Shown: positions 8,411-19,132 of the stretch, one piece after another
Numbering within the stretch: position 1 is the first letter of the stretch
Layout: every line of letters starts with the position of its first letter
NCBI GenBank assembly: GCA_008017155.1
Contig: SSGX01000014.1
Span: 31,344-95,343 of the forward strand
Direction: 5' to 3'
DNA length: 64,000 nucleotides
Source: Neisseriales bacterium
GTDB lineage: Bacteria; Pseudomonadota; Gammaproteobacteria; Burkholderiales; UBA11063
Notes under the pieces: model-generated
What the model was told of the DNA's origin: nothing
Databases searched by the model: none
Seen by the model: only the letters and a program-made list of their open reading frames with translations
Translations under genes and position numbers: made by a program

Positions 8411-9826
8411 ATGAAAAAATTTCTTGTTCTTGCTATTCTTGCTGGGGTAGTCTCATTTACCCCAGAGTATTCATTTGCAGCAACCAGCTCGCTTAGTCAA
8501 AGTATGCCAGATTTTTCTGGAATCTATGATAGTGTTGGTAAATCAGTTGTAAATATCAATGTGACACAGGTGGTTCAGCCACAAAATTCATTTGGTAGTA
8601 CTGGTGACCCAATGTTTGATTATTTTTTCAAGCGTATGTTACCACCTCAGCAGCAAAAATATAAGCAGCGCGGCTTAGGTTCAGGATTTGTAATTTCCTC
8701 GGATGGGTATATCTTAACTAATGCACATGTGGTTGCTAATGCGGATACGGTAACAGTTAAATTAAGTGATAAGCGTGAATTTAAGGCAAAAGTGGTTGGT
8801 TATGACTTATCAACAGACGTTGCCGTTGTCAAAATAGCAGCAAGTGGATTACCAGCGGTGAAGATTGGTGACCCAAATCAGCTAAAACCGGGGAACTGGG
8901 TACTTGCGATTGGTTCGCCATTTGGACTTGAAAATACCATTACTCAGGGTATAGTTTCGGCGCTTTCGCGGAATTTACCGGATGATAGCACGGTGCCGTT
9001 TATCCAGTCTGATGTACCGATAAATCCGGGCAATTCTGGTGGACCATTGATTAATCTAGATGGTGAAGTAGTTGGTATCAATTCGCAAATCTATAGTAAA
9101 AGTGGCGGCTATATGGGAATCTCTTTCTCAATTCCAATTGACTATGCGATGAGAATTGCTAATCAATTAAAAGCAACTGGTAAAGTCGTACACGGACGTT
9201 TGGGAATTGCGGTACAACCAGTTACTGATGAATTGGCTGCTTCGTTTGGTTTAAGTAAGGCAACTGGTGCATTGGTAAATGGAGTTGATGCTGGGTCAGC
9301 TGCGGAGAAAGCTGGCATTCAAGTAGGCGATGTAATTCTTAAAGTTAATGGTCAGGATGTTACTGATACGGCTATATTGCCACAGGTAGTAAGTAATCTT
9401 GGTCCAGATAAGCAGGTTGATCTTGTAGTATGGCGCAATAATAAGACAATCAATATCACGGCAACCACTATGGCAGCTCCAGATGCGAATAATGGTAGTG
9501 CTCCAGTTGCCAATAACTCCAAACAGCCAAAACAGATTGATAAATTAGGGCTTGTTATAAGTCAGTTATCAAGTAGTCAATTAAAGCAGCTAGGAAATAA
9601 ATTATCCGGTGGGGTGGTGGTCCAATCAGTAAATGGCGATGCTCAATTTGCCGGGATCTCACCGGGTGATATTATCATTGGGGTAGCTAATGCTCCAGTT
9701 ACTTCGGTTGATCAATTATTAAAAATTGTTGCTCGCTATCAAAGTGGACAAACAATTGCACTAAAAATTCTACGTACTGATGGACAACAATGGGCAACAA
9801 TATTTGTTCCTCTCACAGTCAAATAG
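8411..9826 (+). CDS. degP: Periplasmic serine protease of the Do/DegP (MucD-like) family
   Basis: 471 residues, a trypsin-like protease/chaperone that degrades misfolded envelope proteins. A signal peptide (1-23, cleavage after SFA) is followed by the protease domain with the triad His106 (TNAHVV), Asp136 (TDVAVV) and Ser209 (GNSGGPL). PDZ1 begins near GRLGIAVQPV and PDZ2 near LGLVISQLS. The ATG at 8411 has GGAG at 8401-8404. An upstream GTG at 8396 would add five residues before the signal peptide and is rejected. The gene ends in a strong terminator, so it appears monocistronic. Confidence 0.93.
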   Translation: MKKFLVLAILAGVVSFTPEYSFAATSSLSQSMPDFSGIYDSVGKSVVNINVTQVVQPQNSFGSTGDPMFDYFFKRMLPPQQQKYKQRGLGSGFVISSDGYILTNAHVVANADTVTVKLSDKREFKAKVVGYDLSTDVAVVKIAASGLPAVKIGDPNQLKPGNWVLAIGSPFGLENTITQGIVSALSRNLPDDSTVPFIQSDVPINPGNSGGPLINLDGEVVGINSQIYSKSGGYMGISFSIPIDYAMRIANQLKATGKVVHGRLGIAVQPVTDELAASFGLSKATGALVNGVDAGSAAEKAGIQVGDVILKVNGQDVTDTAILPQVVSNLGPDKQVDLVVWRNNKTINITATTMAAPDANNGSAPVANNSKQPKQIDKLGLVISQLSSSQLKQLGNKLSGGVVVQSVNGDAQFAGISPGDIIIGVANAPVTSVDQLLKIVARYQSGQTIALKILRTDGQQWATIFVPLTVK

Positions 9827-9841
9827 TATTTTTAAAATTAG

Positions 9842-9865
9842 GCGGGCATTGCCCGCTATTTTTTT
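9842..9865 (+). terminator. Rho-independent terminator after degP
   Basis: A GCGGGC/GCCCGC stem (9842-9847 with 9851-9856) has a 3-nt loop, then TA and a run of seven or more T. It sits 16 bp after the degP stop codon. Confidence 0.9.
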
Positions 9866-9890
9866 GTCATGTTAAAGACTATGTTATAAT
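9864..9890 (+). promoter_or_regulatory. Promoter of lepA
   Basis: A -35-like TTGTCA (9864-9869) is separated by 15 bp from a perfect -10 TATAAT (9885-9890), which is extended by TG at 9882-9883. It begins inside the T-run of the degP terminator. The predicted leader is about 30 nt. Confidence 0.65.
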
Positions 9891-9925
9891 CTTCATATTT
9901 TTCTGCAAATTTATTTTAGGTATTT

Positions 9926-11713
9926 ATGAAACATATTCGAAATTTCTCCATTATTGCGCATATTGACCATGGTAAATCAACCTTAGCCGACCGCTTCATT
10001 GAGTTTTGTGGTGGATTAGATAAGCGTGAGATGGATAGTCAGGTTCTTGACTCAATGGATATTGAAAAGGAACGTGGTATTACAATTAAAGCCCAGACAG
10101 CAGCGCTTCAGTATAAAGCTCTCGATGGTAATATTTATAATCTTAATCTGATTGATACTCCTGGGCATGTCGATTTTTCGTATGAAGTTTCACGCTCTTT
10201 ATCTGCTTGTGAAGGTGCGCTACTGGTTGTAGATGCCTCACAGGGCGTTGAAGCACAAACAGTAGCCAACTGCTACACCGCAATCGATCTTGGTGTCGAA
10301 GTTTTACCGGTTTTAAATAAAATTGATTTACCGTCTGCTGAGCCAGAGCGGGTAGCTCAGGAAATTGAAGATATTATTGGGCTTGATGCTACTGATGCCG
10401 TTCATTGTTCGGCGAAGACTGGCGTTGGCTTACAGGAAGTATTAGAATTAGTAGTTGCTAAGATCCCTGCGCCTAAAGGTAATCCAGATCAACCTTTAAA
10501 AGCCTTAATTATTGATTCATGGTTTGATAATTATGTTGGCGTGGTTATGCTGGTTCGAGTTGTTGATGGACAATTAAAACCAAAAGATAAAATCAAATTT
10601 ATGAGTAATAAAGCCGTCTTCCTGTGTGAGCAGGTGGGAGTATTTACACCAAAATCAGTACAAAAAACAGCATTATCTGCTGGAGAAGTAGGGTTTGTTA
10701 TTGCCGGGATTAAAGAATTGCAATACGCCAAAGTTGGTGATACGATTACACTAGACTCAAACTCTGCAACCGAAGCCTTACCCGGCTTTAAACAGATCCA
10801 GCCAAAAGTTTTTGCTGGACTTTATCCGGTTGAATCACATGATTATGAGGCCTTGCGTGATTCTTTAGAGAAGTTAAAACTAAATGATGCTTCGCTAAAT
10901 TTTGAACCAGAAGTTTCGCAGGCGCTTGGTTTTGGTTTCCGCTGTGGATTTTTGGGCTTACTTCATTTGGAAATCGTCCAAGAGCGTTTAGAGCGTGAAT
11001 TTGATATGGATTTGATAACAACTGCACCAACGGTTGTTTATCAAGTTGTTGAAAAAACTGGTGAAGTTATTTCTGTTGAAAATCCAGCAAAATTACCAGA
11101 TCCAAGTCGCATACAAGAAGTACGTGAACCAATTATTACCTCTAATATTCTTGTTCCTAATGATTATGTCGGTGCTGTAATTACCCTATGTACGCAAAAG
11201 CGTGGGGTCCAGTTAAACATGCAATACATGGGACGGCAAGTAATGCTTACCTATGAAATGCCGCTAAATGAAGTAGTTCTTGATTTCTTTGATAAACTTA
11301 AATCAGTTTCTCGTGGCTATGCTTCATTTGATTATGAATTTAAGGAATTTCGCGTATCTGATTTGGTAAAACTGGACGTTCTGGTTAATGGCGAGCGAGT
11401 AGATGCGTTATCGCTAATTGTCCATCGGGCAAATTCCCAGTATCGTGGGCGTGAGTTGGTTGCCAAATTACGTGAATTAATTCCGCGCCAAATGTTTGAT
11501 ATTGCAATTCAGGCTGCAATTGGCTCCCATATTATCGCGCGTGAAACGGTTAAAGCGATGCGGAAAAATGTCCTTGCCAAATGTTATGGTGGCGATATTA
11601 CGCGTAAGAAAAAGCTGCTTGAGAAACAGAAAGCTGGTAAGAAACGGATGAAACAGGTTGGTAATGTCGAAATTCCACAAACTGCCTTTCTAGCAATCCT
11701 ACAAGTTGAATAA
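9926..11713 (+). CDS. lepA: Elongation factor 4 (LepA), ribosome-associated GTPase
   Basis: 595 residues, full length for EF4. GTPase motifs are all present: G1 AHIDHGKST near residue 10, the RGITI switch I, DTPGHVDF (G3) and NKIDLP (G4). The EF-G-like domains II, III and V follow, then the LepA-specific C-terminal domain ending in the basic [17 protein letters not shown] segment. LepA acts on the ribosome during initiation and elongation under stress. In many proteobacteria lepA is followed by lepB (signal peptidase I), but here a lipoprotein gene follows instead. Confidence 0.97.
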   Translation: MKHIRNFSIIAHIDHGKSTLADRFIEFCGGLDKREMDSQVLDSMDIEKERGITIKAQTAALQYKALDGNIYNLNLIDTPGHVDFSYEVSRSLSACEGALLVVDASQGVEAQTVANCYTAIDLGVEVLPVLNKIDLPSAEPERVAQEIEDIIGLDATDAVHCSAKTGVGLQEVLELVVAKIPAPKGNPDQPLKALIIDSWFDNYVGVVMLVRVVDGQLKPKDKIKFMSNKAVFLCEQVGVFTPKSVQKTALSAGEVGFVIAGIKELQYAKVGDTITLDSNSATEALPGFKQIQPKVFAGLYPVESHDYEALRDSLEKLKLNDASLNFEPEVSQALGFGFRCGFLGLLHLEIVQERLEREFDMDLITTAPTVVYQVVEKTGEVISVENPAKLPDPSRIQEVREPIITSNILVPNDYVGAVITLCTQKRGVQLNMQYMGRQVMLTYEMPLNEVVLDFFDKLKSVSRGYASFDYEFKEFRVSDLVKLDVLVNGERVDALSLIVHRANSQYRGRELVAKLRELIPRQMFDIAIQAAIGSHIIARETVKAMRKNVLAKCYGGDITRKKKLLEKQKAGKKRMKQVGNVEIPQTAFLAILQVE

Positions 11714-11737
11714 ACAGCAATAGTTAATGATTAACTC

Positions 11738-11746
11738 TGATAAAAT
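11738..11746 (+). promoter_or_regulatory. Extended -10 promoter for the Ig-repeat lipoprotein
   Basis: TGATAAAAT lies 45 bp upstream of the ATG at 11792. No convincing -35 is seen, as at the other extended -10 sites in the window. Confidence 0.45.
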
Positions 11747-11791
11747 ATTTGAAGGGTTATTCTTAATACAAAATCAAATGGGGTATTTTTT

Positions 11792-14317
11792 ATGTGGCAG
11801 TTATTTAAAGTTGGACGAAGATTATTAGTATTTATAGGTTTGACTTTAACTATCTTGTCTTTAGTTTCCTGTAATGGTGCTGGTGGTAGTTCGGCTTCTA
11901 GTTCGTCACCAACACCTACGCCAACACCAACGCCAACGCCAACGCCAACACCAAGTCCAGTAATTGTTGCGGGACAACTTTATTTTAATCTAACCTCATT
12001 GTCGCTTAATCGTGGTGAAACTGCCACAGTTCAATTAAATTTGGTTAATAGTCAGAATGTAACAAATTTACAGGCTACTATTTTATCTTCAAATTCGGGA
12101 ATTATATCTGTAACATCTGGAAGTTGTAATTTGAGTTCAGCAATTCCAAGTTGTACGGTTACTGTAGTTGCAAATCAATCAGGTTCCACAAACATTTATG
12201 CTTCTGCAACAGGATATTCTAGTCCATATTTGTTGATTAATGTTCCCGTACAAGCTGGATCAATTGCTTTTAATATCAGTTCTTTATCTATTAACCTGTC
12301 GGAAAGTGCAACAGTTAATTTAACCTTAAATAATAGTGGTGGAGTAACTTCAGTTCCAGTTGTCTTTAGTTCTTCGCCTTCTGGAATTATTAGTACTACT
12401 CCATCAACATGTACATTGTCCACAACAAATAATGTTTGCTCGGTTCAGATTAATGGTTTACAGTTAGGAACAGCAACTTTAAATGCTACTGCAGAAGGAT
12501 ATACAATAACGCCGATATTAGCAAACGTTATCATGCCATCAACGAGTCTTGTAGCATTTTCTTCTGTTCCAACCTCTTTAGTATCTGGTGAATCATTCAC
12601 TACCGTTATGTATTTGAATAGTAGTGGGGCAGTATCTAGTTTACCTGTAGCTCTTACTTCTACAAGTAGCTCTGTAGTTAGTGTTAATCCTCAGTCATGC
12701 ACGTTATCAACAGCCTCTCCTTCTTGTAATGTTGTACTAACTGGAGGACAAACAGGGAATAGTACAATTGGTGCTTCGGTTAATGGTACCTTATACGAAT
12801 CTTTTATCACTAGTGTTTCTCCTGCTGTGAATGATGTTTCATTTAATCCTAATTCTGCTAATATGTACCTCGGGCAGAGTGCTCAAATAGCAGTTCAGTT
12901 AAGTTATTCGGGCACGGTTGGATCTGTTCCTATCAATTTTTATAGTACAGAAAGTAATATAGCTACCGTTTCGCCTTCAACTTGCCAGCTTTCTTCACTT
13001 AGCTCAAGTTGTAATATAACAGTTAGTGGTATTGGTGCAGGAAATGCTGTAATTTATGCGAAAATTCAAGGAGAATCTGTAAATCAGACAGTGCCTGTCT
13101 CAGTTGAGCCTTTATCCGGTTGGAATAGCTTACCAAATACTCCACAAGTAAGTGGGCGATCTAATAATATTGGTGAAGCGCTTGATCAATATGGAAATAT
13201 ATATTTGTCTTATCAGACAAGTAATAGCTTGTATGTATATAGATATGATCCTTCTTTGGCTAGTTCTGCATGGCAACAAGTTGCAAGTAGCTTAAGCTCA
13301 TCTTCACTATCTCCTTATTCTTCATTATATCTTTCTGGTGTGAATGATATATATTTGGGATATACTAGCAATGATCAGAGAGTGTATTCTCAGTACGCTT
13401 TACCAGATTCTGCAAGTTGGCAGCAAAGGGGTCCTTTGGTTTTGAACCTACCTTATGAACCCCAAACCCCTTGTTTAAGTCAGTTTCCTGATCGTACGGT
13501 AGATATGTTAGGTAGTTATGTTGCTTTAACAATACCTGGTGATAATCGCCCATATATTGGCTTTCAAGATAATACTCTGATTGGTACCGATGTAAAAACC
13601 ATGACAGTCGAGTCAACTACCTATACCTGTGTATCTTCAGGTTATAATGGTGGGGGAATGCTTAGTATCTGGAATTATCTCGGTGCATCGACTTGGCTAG
13701 TTAATAATAAAATTTCTGCAGGATATGCTAGTCAGATTAAAATGGCAGTTACACCTAATGGTGGTACTACATATCCAATTTACGTAGCATATGTTGATGC
13801 AGCAAATAATAATAGTGTTACTGTACAGCAGCGATCTAGTTCTATCAGTTCTTGGTCAGTTGTTGGTAGTGCAGGTATTAGTGGTGGGCAAGCAAATTTT
13901 ATTAGTCTTGCAGTTAATAGTACAGGTACTCCTTACATAGCATATCAAGATGTTCCAAATAGTAGAAAGTTGATTATAAAAAACTATTCAGGTGGAAGTT
14001 GGCAAAATATTGGTGGAACTCAGATATCTGTTGGTACTGCAAGTTATATCTCACTTGCCATCCGAGAAAGTGATAATGTTCCATTTGTGGCTTATCAGGA
14101 TTCTGGGGTAAACGATAGTATTATTGTGAAGTATTATGATACTACGACAAATTCATGGCTTGCTGTAGGTGATCCAATTGCTACTTATTTTGGTAATTAT
14201 GGAGCCTATACAGCCCTACAGATATCTTCTGTTACAGGTCAGCCAATAGTTTCTTTTCAGGGAGGGACTCCAAGTACAGGTAACTCTAGCGCTAGCGTAA
14301 TGTTCTATGTGCCATAG
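11792..14317 (+). CDS. Large surface lipoprotein: PT-repeat linker, four Ig-like repeats, C-terminal propeller-like domain
   Basis: 841 residues. The signal peptide ends in the lipobox LVSC. A Ser-rich stretch and seven Pro-Thr dipeptides, encoded by a hexanucleotide array, form a stalk. Four Ig-like repeats of about 95 residues follow (about 60-440); each starts with an F-N-hydrophobic strand and carries a conserved Cys pair of type S/T-C-x-L-S-x6-C-x-V/I. From SGWNSLPNTPQVSGRSNN (about residue 440) to the end is a domain shared with the convergent gene at 14443-16080, with repeated ISLAVN/ISLAI-x...VPFVAYQD motifs typical of a beta-propeller. It is probably displayed at the surface as an adhesin or binding protein; the ligand is unknown. 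Confidence 0.75.
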   Translation: MWQLFKVGRRLLVFIGLTLTILSLVSCNGAGGSSASSSSPTPTPTPTPTPTPTPSPVIVAGQLYFNLTSLSLNRGETATVQLNLVNSQNVTNLQATILSSNSGIISVTSGSCNLSSAIPSCTVTVVANQSGSTNIYASATGYSSPYLLINVPVQAGSIAFNISSLSINLSESATVNLTLNNSGGVTSVPVVFSSSPSGIISTTPSTCTLSTTNNVCSVQINGLQLGTATLNATAEGYTITPILANVIMPSTSLVAFSSVPTSLVSGESFTTVMYLNSSGAVSSLPVALTSTSSSVVSVNPQSCTLSTASPSCNVVLTGGQTGNSTIGASVNGTLYESFITSVSPAVNDVSFNPNSANMYLGQSAQIAVQLSYSGTVGSVPINFYSTESNIATVSPSTCQLSSLSSSCNITVSGIGAGNAVIYAKIQGESVNQTVPVSVEPLSGWNSLPNTPQVSGRSNNIGEALDQYGNIYLSYQTSNSLYVYRYDPSLASSAWQQVASSLSSSSLSPYSSLYLSGVNDIYLGYTSNDQRVYSQYALPDSASWQQRGPLVLNLPYEPQTPCLSQFPDRTVDMLGSYVALTIPGDNRPYIGFQDNTLIGTDVKTMTVESTTYTCVSSGYNGGGMLSIWNYLGASTWLVNNKISAGYASQIKMAVTPNGGTTYPIYVAYVDAANNNSVTVQQRSSSISSWSVVGSAGISGGQANFISLAVNSTGTPYIAYQDVPNSRKLIIKNYSGGSWQNIGGTQISVGTASYISLAIRESDNVPFVAYQDSGVNDSIIVKYYDTTTNSWLAVGDPIATYFGNYGAYTALQISSVTGQPIVSFQGGTPSTGNSSASVMFYVP
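11909..11950 (+). repeat. Hexanucleotide tandem repeat coding for Pro-Thr
   Basis: Seven tandem units of CCAACR (one reads CCTACG) encode seven Pro-Thr dipeptides between the lipobox and the first Ig-like repeat. The unit is a multiple of three, so slippage would lengthen or shorten the stalk without breaking the frame. Confidence 0.9.
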
Positions 14318-14403
14318 TTGATAAAGTATGTGAAAGACGACTATTCAGGTCATTTACCAATCGTATATGGTTAAAAAGCTAGATTAATATAAAGGGGTCA
14401 AAT

Positions 14404-14434
14404 AAAAAGGGAGTAATTATGTTACCCCCTTTTT
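14404..14434. terminator. Bidirectional terminator between the convergent lipoprotein paralogues
   Basis: A 13-bp stem (14404-14416 with 14422-14434) with one A-C mismatch has a GGG/CCC core flanked by A5 and T5 runs, so it can act on both strands. Confidence 0.85.
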
Positions 14435-14442
14435 TATTATTC

Positions 14443-16080
14443 TTATGGTTGATAGTAGTAAGTAGCTATTCCACTACTTGCTTGTGCAGGTGACGTATTT
14501 TGATATGCTATTGCCGGTTGATAGCTGTATGGTGGTTGATATGGTGGCTGCAATAACATTGTCATGAACGTATAGGTTCCATAATTATTGGGACTATTCG
14601 GTAGCATTGAGCCAAGCTGACTCCATGAGTTGCTTGAAGAGGAGTATTGTTGGACAACAATATTATTTCCCATGCCAGAATCCTGATAGGCAACAAGAGG
14701 AACATTTGTCGCGGGATTTACCGTGATGCTTATGTAAGTCGCTTTACCAACAGATATATTACTACTACCTAAATTTTGCCATGCTCCATTGCTATATGTC
14801 ATGACAGTCAGTCGATTTTGCGCAGAAGAGTCTTCAAATGCAATATATGGGTTTCCAGAGGTATCAACAGCTAGGCTTATAAAATTCACTGGGTTCCCAG
14901 TAATATTTGGATTGCCGACTAAAGACCAACTCCCACCTTCATTAGTCAGTTCCATTACACTAACTCCACCGTTGTAGGATCCATCAGCATATGCAACATA
15001 TACCGGATATGAGGTACTTACTTGTGTTGGTGTAGCAGCTACATGAACTTGAGAAACAGTTCCTGAGGTTATTGAGGTTTCTCCAGTTAGATTCGTATTA
15101 AAAATACTTAGCTTTCCATTGCCACGGTATGCTGGAGCATAACAAGTACCACTCTCAACTGTTATTGATGATGCTCCGTAATTTGTGGTATCACTAAAGG
15201 CAATTATTTGGTATCCATCACCTGGAGCCAATGCCATCCAAGCATTATTTGATGTTACATCATGAGAGATTGGATTTGGACATTGAACCCCTATTCCGGT
15301 TCCTATATATGTATAACTTTGTAAGTATGCGGCTTTTCGCGATGAACTGAAGTTAATCTTATCTGGAAGTGCTTTTAGGAAGGCAATTATTGGATTATCT
15401 TCAGGATTAGACTCTGAAAGATACATAATATTCACATTAAATTGACCATCAACTGCAATTGACGTGCTTGCCGAGCCAAGAGACATATTTAATGTACCTG
15501 CAATTTGTTGCCAACTTTGAGTTGATTGTCCAAAATTATAGCGATAGATATTTAAGCTTTCATTTCCTTGGTATGCTAAGTAAAGATTACCAAGCTGATC
15601 ACTAGTTAGACCTACATTATTAGCTCTACCATTTACTTGTGGTGTATTTGCAGTTGCAGTCCAACCTGATAACGGGATCGAGACATTTACAGTAGCTTGA
15701 GGTGCGAGATAACCAACAGCTGCTGCTATAATCGCGGTTGATTCTTGTTGACTTTCAGCTGTTATCTGTATAGTACAATTTGGTGCAAGAGAAGAGAGTG
15801 TACAGTAACTAGGAGATATATTTACTAATTGTAATGGAGATTCTTGTAACGATACAATCATTGGAGCAACTGCGCTACTTCCCGTTAGGGATAAAATGAT
15901 ACTACTAGTCTCTCCAACGCCAAGGTTAACTGTAGTTGTATTGAAAGATAGTTGCCCAGCCACAACGTTTGTACTATTATTAGTGCTACCGCCACCTAAT
16001 GGCACACAGCCACAGATCACCAAAACTAACAAATAGAAAAACACAAAATAATTAATTTTTTTTTGATTCATATAGTTCAC
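14443..16080 (-). CDS. Lipoprotein paralogue with one Ig-like repeat and propeller-like domain
   Basis: 545 residues. The signal peptide ends in the lipobox VICGC. One Ig-like repeat (about residues 40-138) carries the same Cys pair (YCTLSSLAPNC) as the repeats in the convergent gene at 11792. From SGWTATANTPQVNGRANN to the end it is clearly homologous to that gene's C-terminal domain, sharing DQLGNLYLAYQ, NFISLAVD, NPYIAFEDS, ATYISITV and NVPLVAYQDSGM. There is no PT linker. Starts at 16080 and 16071 (MNQKK) are both possible. The two genes face each other across one terminator, which suggests an inverted duplication with gain or loss of Ig repeats. Confidence 0.75.
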   Translation of the reverse strand: MNYMNQKKINYFVFFYLLVLVICGCVPLGGGSTNNSTNVVAGQLSFNTTTVNLGVGETSSIILSLTGSSAVAPMIVSLQESPLQLVNISPSYCTLSSLAPNCTIQITAESQQESTAIIAAAVGYLAPQATVNVSIPLSGWTATANTPQVNGRANNVGLTSDQLGNLYLAYQGNESLNIYRYNFGQSTQSWQQIAGTLNMSLGSASTSIAVDGQFNVNIMYLSESNPEDNPIIAFLKALPDKINFSSSRKAAYLQSYTYIGTGIGVQCPNPISHDVTSNNAWMALAPGDGYQIIAFSDTTNYGASSITVESGTCYAPAYRGNGKLSIFNTNLTGETSITSGTVSQVHVAATPTQVSTSYPVYVAYADGSYNGGVSVMELTNEGGSWSLVGNPNITGNPVNFISLAVDTSGNPYIAFEDSSAQNRLTVMTYSNGAWQNLGSSNISVGKATYISITVNPATNVPLVAYQDSGMGNNIVVQQYSSSSNSWSQLGSMLPNSPNNYGTYTFMTMLLQPPYQPPYSYQPAIAYQNTSPAQASSGIATYYYQP

Positions 16081-16112
16081 AAAGTTTGATTTGAAATATT
16101 AATAGGAGAATC

Positions 16113-16121
16113 ATTTTATCA
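16113..16121 (-). promoter_or_regulatory. Extended -10 promoter for the minus-strand lipoprotein
   Basis: Read on the minus strand, the site is TGATAAAAT, identical to the plus-strand motif 60 bp away that serves acnA. It lies 33 bp upstream of the ATG at 16080. Confidence 0.45.
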
Positions 16122-16178
16122 TTTTTTATATTTATCTGTTAGACTTATCTTAAGGATCAGCGCTAAGTAGTGGTTTTA

Positions 16179-16187
16179 TGATAAAAT
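16179..16187 (+). promoter_or_regulatory. Extended -10 promoter of acnA
   Basis: TGATAAAAT lies 22-30 bp upstream of the acnA ATG. There is no clear -35 hexamer. Confidence 0.5.
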
Positions 16188-16208
16188 AATAGAGAAAATT
16201 ATATTTTA

Positions 16209-18914
16209 ATGGTGACAAAGATGCATAATCTGTTTAATACTCAGTCTGAAATTAGTACCTCAAGTGGAAAGTCTTACAAATATTACTCCCTACCCAAATT
16301 AGCCGATGCAGGTTTTAATCTCAAAAAACTCCCTGTATCAATAAGAATTGTTCTAGAAGCAGTGTTGCGCAATTACGACAACATCAAGGTTAATGAAGAG
16401 CATGTTAAACAATTAGCCAACTGGCAGGCAAAAGGTGAACGCGTTGATGAGATTCCTTTTGTAGTTGCTCGTGTAGTATTGCAGGATTTTACCGGGGTTC
16501 CTCTATTATGTGATTTGGCAGCAATGCGTACCGTTGCTGATAAACTTGGTAAGGATTCAAAAATCGTTGAACCACTAGTGCCTGTCGATTTGGTCGTTGA
16601 TCATTCGGTACAAGTTGATTATTATGGTAATCCAAATGCGTTACGTCAAAATATGGAGCTTGAATTTGAGCGCAATAATGAGCGTTACCAGTTTATGAAA
16701 TGGGGAATGCAGGCTTTTGATACCTTTGGTGTAGTTCCTCCGGGCATTGGTATCGTGCATCAGGTTAATTTGGAATATTTATTCCGTGGTGTGCAGCATA
16801 AAGGTGATGTTGTATATCCTGATACCCTAGTTGGTACTGATTCGCATACAACCATGATTAATGGCGTTGGTGTAGTTGGTTGGGGTGTTGGTGGTATTGA
16901 AGCGGAGGCCGGCATGCTTGGGCAACCAGTTTATTTCTTGACTCCTGATGTAGTTGGGGTTGAACTTAAAGGTAAACTAAATGAAGGTGTGTTGGCGACT
17001 GATCTGGTTTTGACTATTACTGAAATGCTACGTAAAGAGAAAGTAGTTGGTAAATTTGTTGAATTTTATGGTGAAGGTGCAGCTAGCTTATCAGTTACTG
17101 ACCGGGCAACGATTGCTAATATGGCACCTGAATATGGCGCGACCATGGGCTTCTTTCCAGTTGATAGTGAAACTGTACGTTTTATGCGTGCAACCGGGCG
17201 TAAAGAAGAAGATTGCGAATTATTTGAAAAATATTTCAAAGCGCAGGAATTATTCGGTATGCCGAAAACTGGTGAAATTGAATATACCAAATCTTTGAGT
17301 CTTGATTTATCAACCATTAAGCCTTCATTAGCTGGTCCAAAACGTCCACAAGACCGGATTGAGCTTGGTAGTATGAAATCAACTTTCAACTCGCTATTTG
17401 TGAAACCAATTGCTGAAAATGGCTTTAATAAAAAAGCTGAAGATTTAACTGCACGCTATCCAACTAAACTTGATGGTGTAGATATCGGTAATGGCGATGT
17501 GTTAATCGCTGCAATTACTTCATGTACTAATACTTCAAATCCAACAGTACTTTTGGGTGCTGGTTTATTGGCTAAAAAAGCAGTCGAAAAAGGTTTACAT
17601 GTTCATAAACGAGTAAAAACTTCTCTCGCGCCGGGTTCTCGTGTAGTTACTGAATATCTGGCTAAGTCTGGTTTACAGCCATATCTTGACCAGCTTGGCT
17701 TTAATATTGTTGGTTATGGTTGTACTACTTGTATTGGTAATGCTGGTGATTTAAAACCGGAAGTAAATGAAGTTATCAGTGCTAATGATGTTATTGGCTG
17801 TGCGGTATTATCTGGAAATCGTAATTTTGAAGCGCGGATTCATCCAAATATCAAAGGTAATTTCTTGGCATCTCCGCCATTGGTGGTAGCATTTGCAATT
17901 GCTGGGCGGGTTAATATTGATATGACTAGCGAACCAATTGGTAAAGGTAGTGATGGTAAAGATGTATATCTTAAAGACATTTGGCCAACTAGTGAAGAAA
18001 TTGCTAGTTTGATGCACTTGGCACAAAATCCAGATACATTTAAAAAACTTTATTCTGATTTCACGTCAGGTCATGATCTATGGAATAATGTTAAATCTTC
18101 TACTGGTAATGTCTATACTTGGCCTGAATCAACTTATATTGCTGAGCCACCATTCTTTACTGACTTTGGCATGACTTATTCAGATATTGGTGATATTAAT
18201 AATGCGAAGCCGTTATTAATTGTTGGTGATTCCGTTACTACTGATCATATTTCACCAGCTGGTTCATTTAAGGCAACTACTCCTGCTGGAAAATACTTAC
18301 AGGAGCGAGGAGTTGAACCAAAAGACTTCAATTCATACGGTTCACGGCGTGGGCATCATGAAGTTATGATGCGTGGAACTTTTGCCAATGTGCGGATCAA
18401 AAACTTAATGATTCCAGCTAAAGCTGATGGTTCACGAGTTGAGGGTGGTTATACGCTATACAATGGTGAGCAGACAACTGTTTATGAAGCCGCAATGAAA
18501 TATGTGAATAGTAACACTCCAACTGTCGTTATTGCTGGAGAAGAATACGGTACAGGTTCTTCGCGTGACTGGGCAGCAAAAGGAACTCAATTACTTGGCG
18601 TTAAAGCAGTAGTTGCCAAGAGCTTTGAGCGGATTCATCGTTCAAATCTAGTTGGTATGGGTGTGTTACCACTGCAGTTTAAGGCTGGTGAGTCTGCTGA
18701 TAGTCTTGGATTAACTGGAACTGAAACCTATTCGGTGCTTGGGGTTACTAATGATCTTAAAGCACAACAAGATTTGACGCTACGTATTACCTATGCTGAT
18801 GGAAAATCGAAAGATGTTTCTGTTTTATGTCGGATTGATACCCCAATTGAAGTTGAATACTACAAACATGGTGGTATTCTTCCGTATGTATTGCGTGAGA
18901 TCTTGAGTAAATAA
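16209..18914 (+). CDS. acnA: Aconitate hydratase A
   Basis: 901 residues, usual for AcnA. It interconverts citrate and isocitrate in the TCA cycle through a labile 4Fe-4S cluster and may act as an RNA-binding iron sensor as apo-enzyme. The cluster ligands are Cys439 (SCTNTSNP) and Cys505 and Cys508 (GCTTCIG). [41 protein letters not shown] and the swivel-domain [15 protein letters not shown] are all present. The ATG at 16209 gives [10 protein letters not shown]; the ATG at 16221 (MHNLFN) is equally plausible and looks more like homologues. No neighbouring TCA genes are present. Confidence 0.96.
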   Translation: MVTKMHNLFNTQSEISTSSGKSYKYYSLPKLADAGFNLKKLPVSIRIVLEAVLRNYDNIKVNEEHVKQLANWQAKGERVDEIPFVVARVVLQDFTGVPLLCDLAAMRTVADKLGKDSKIVEPLVPVDLVVDHSVQVDYYGNPNALRQNMELEFERNNERYQFMKWGMQAFDTFGVVPPGIGIVHQVNLEYLFRGVQHKGDVVYPDTLVGTDSHTTMINGVGVVGWGVGGIEAEAGMLGQPVYFLTPDVVGVELKGKLNEGVLATDLVLTITEMLRKEKVVGKFVEFYGEGAASLSVTDRATIANMAPEYGATMGFFPVDSETVRFMRATGRKEEDCELFEKYFKAQELFGMPKTGEIEYTKSLSLDLSTIKPSLAGPKRPQDRIELGSMKSTFNSLFVKPIAENGFNKKAEDLTARYPTKLDGVDIGNGDVLIAAITSCTNTSNPTVLLGAGLLAKKAVEKGLHVHKRVKTSLAPGSRVVTEYLAKSGLQPYLDQLGFNIVGYGCTTCIGNAGDLKPEVNEVISANDVIGCAVLSGNRNFEARIHPNIKGNFLASPPLVVAFAIAGRVNIDMTSEPIGKGSDGKDVYLKDIWPTSEEIASLMHLAQNPDTFKKLYSDFTSGHDLWNNVKSSTGNVYTWPESTYIAEPPFFTDFGMTYSDIGDINNAKPLLIVGDSVTTDHISPAGSFKATTPAGKYLQERGVEPKDFNSYGSRRGHHEVMMRGTFANVRIKNLMIPAKADGSRVEGGYTLYNGEQTTVYEAAMKYVNSNTPTVVIAGEEYGTGSSRDWAAKGTQLLGVKAVVAKSFERIHRSNLVGMGVLPLQFKAGESADSLGLTGTETYSVLGVTNDLKAQQDLTLRITYADGKSKDVSVLCRIDTPIEVEYYKHGGILPYVLREILSK

Positions 18915-19058
18915 ACAAGTAACTGTTAGACTATCTCGTAATGGCTATGTTGCAAGGCTACAGTGTACTTCTCAAGTAAACCACGAAGCCTTACCTTTTG
19001 CTCTTACTACATACTCCGGCAGTTATAGTGGTACGCTTCTCCAATAATTATAATAAGC

Positions 19059-19087
19059 AAAAGCCCCGTAAAGAATACGGGGCTTTT
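19059..19087 (+). terminator. Terminator after acnA
   Basis: A perfect 12-bp stem, AAAAGCCCCGTA with TACGGGGCTTTT, has a 5-nt loop and A/T runs on both sides, so it may act in both directions between acnA and the minus-strand hydrolase gene. The 18915-19058 stretch before it carries no gene, only a short open +1 frame. Confidence 0.85.
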
Positions 19088-19132
19088 CATCAAGATGAAA
19101 AAATTTCTGGATATTTTCCAGAAATTTCTGTT

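Noticed and set aside
18915..19058. Open +1 frame after acnA (about 46 codons, ending in TAA near 19047)
   Set aside because: It has no start codon or ribosome binding site of its own, is short, and overlaps the acnA 3' end; chance is a sufficient explanation.
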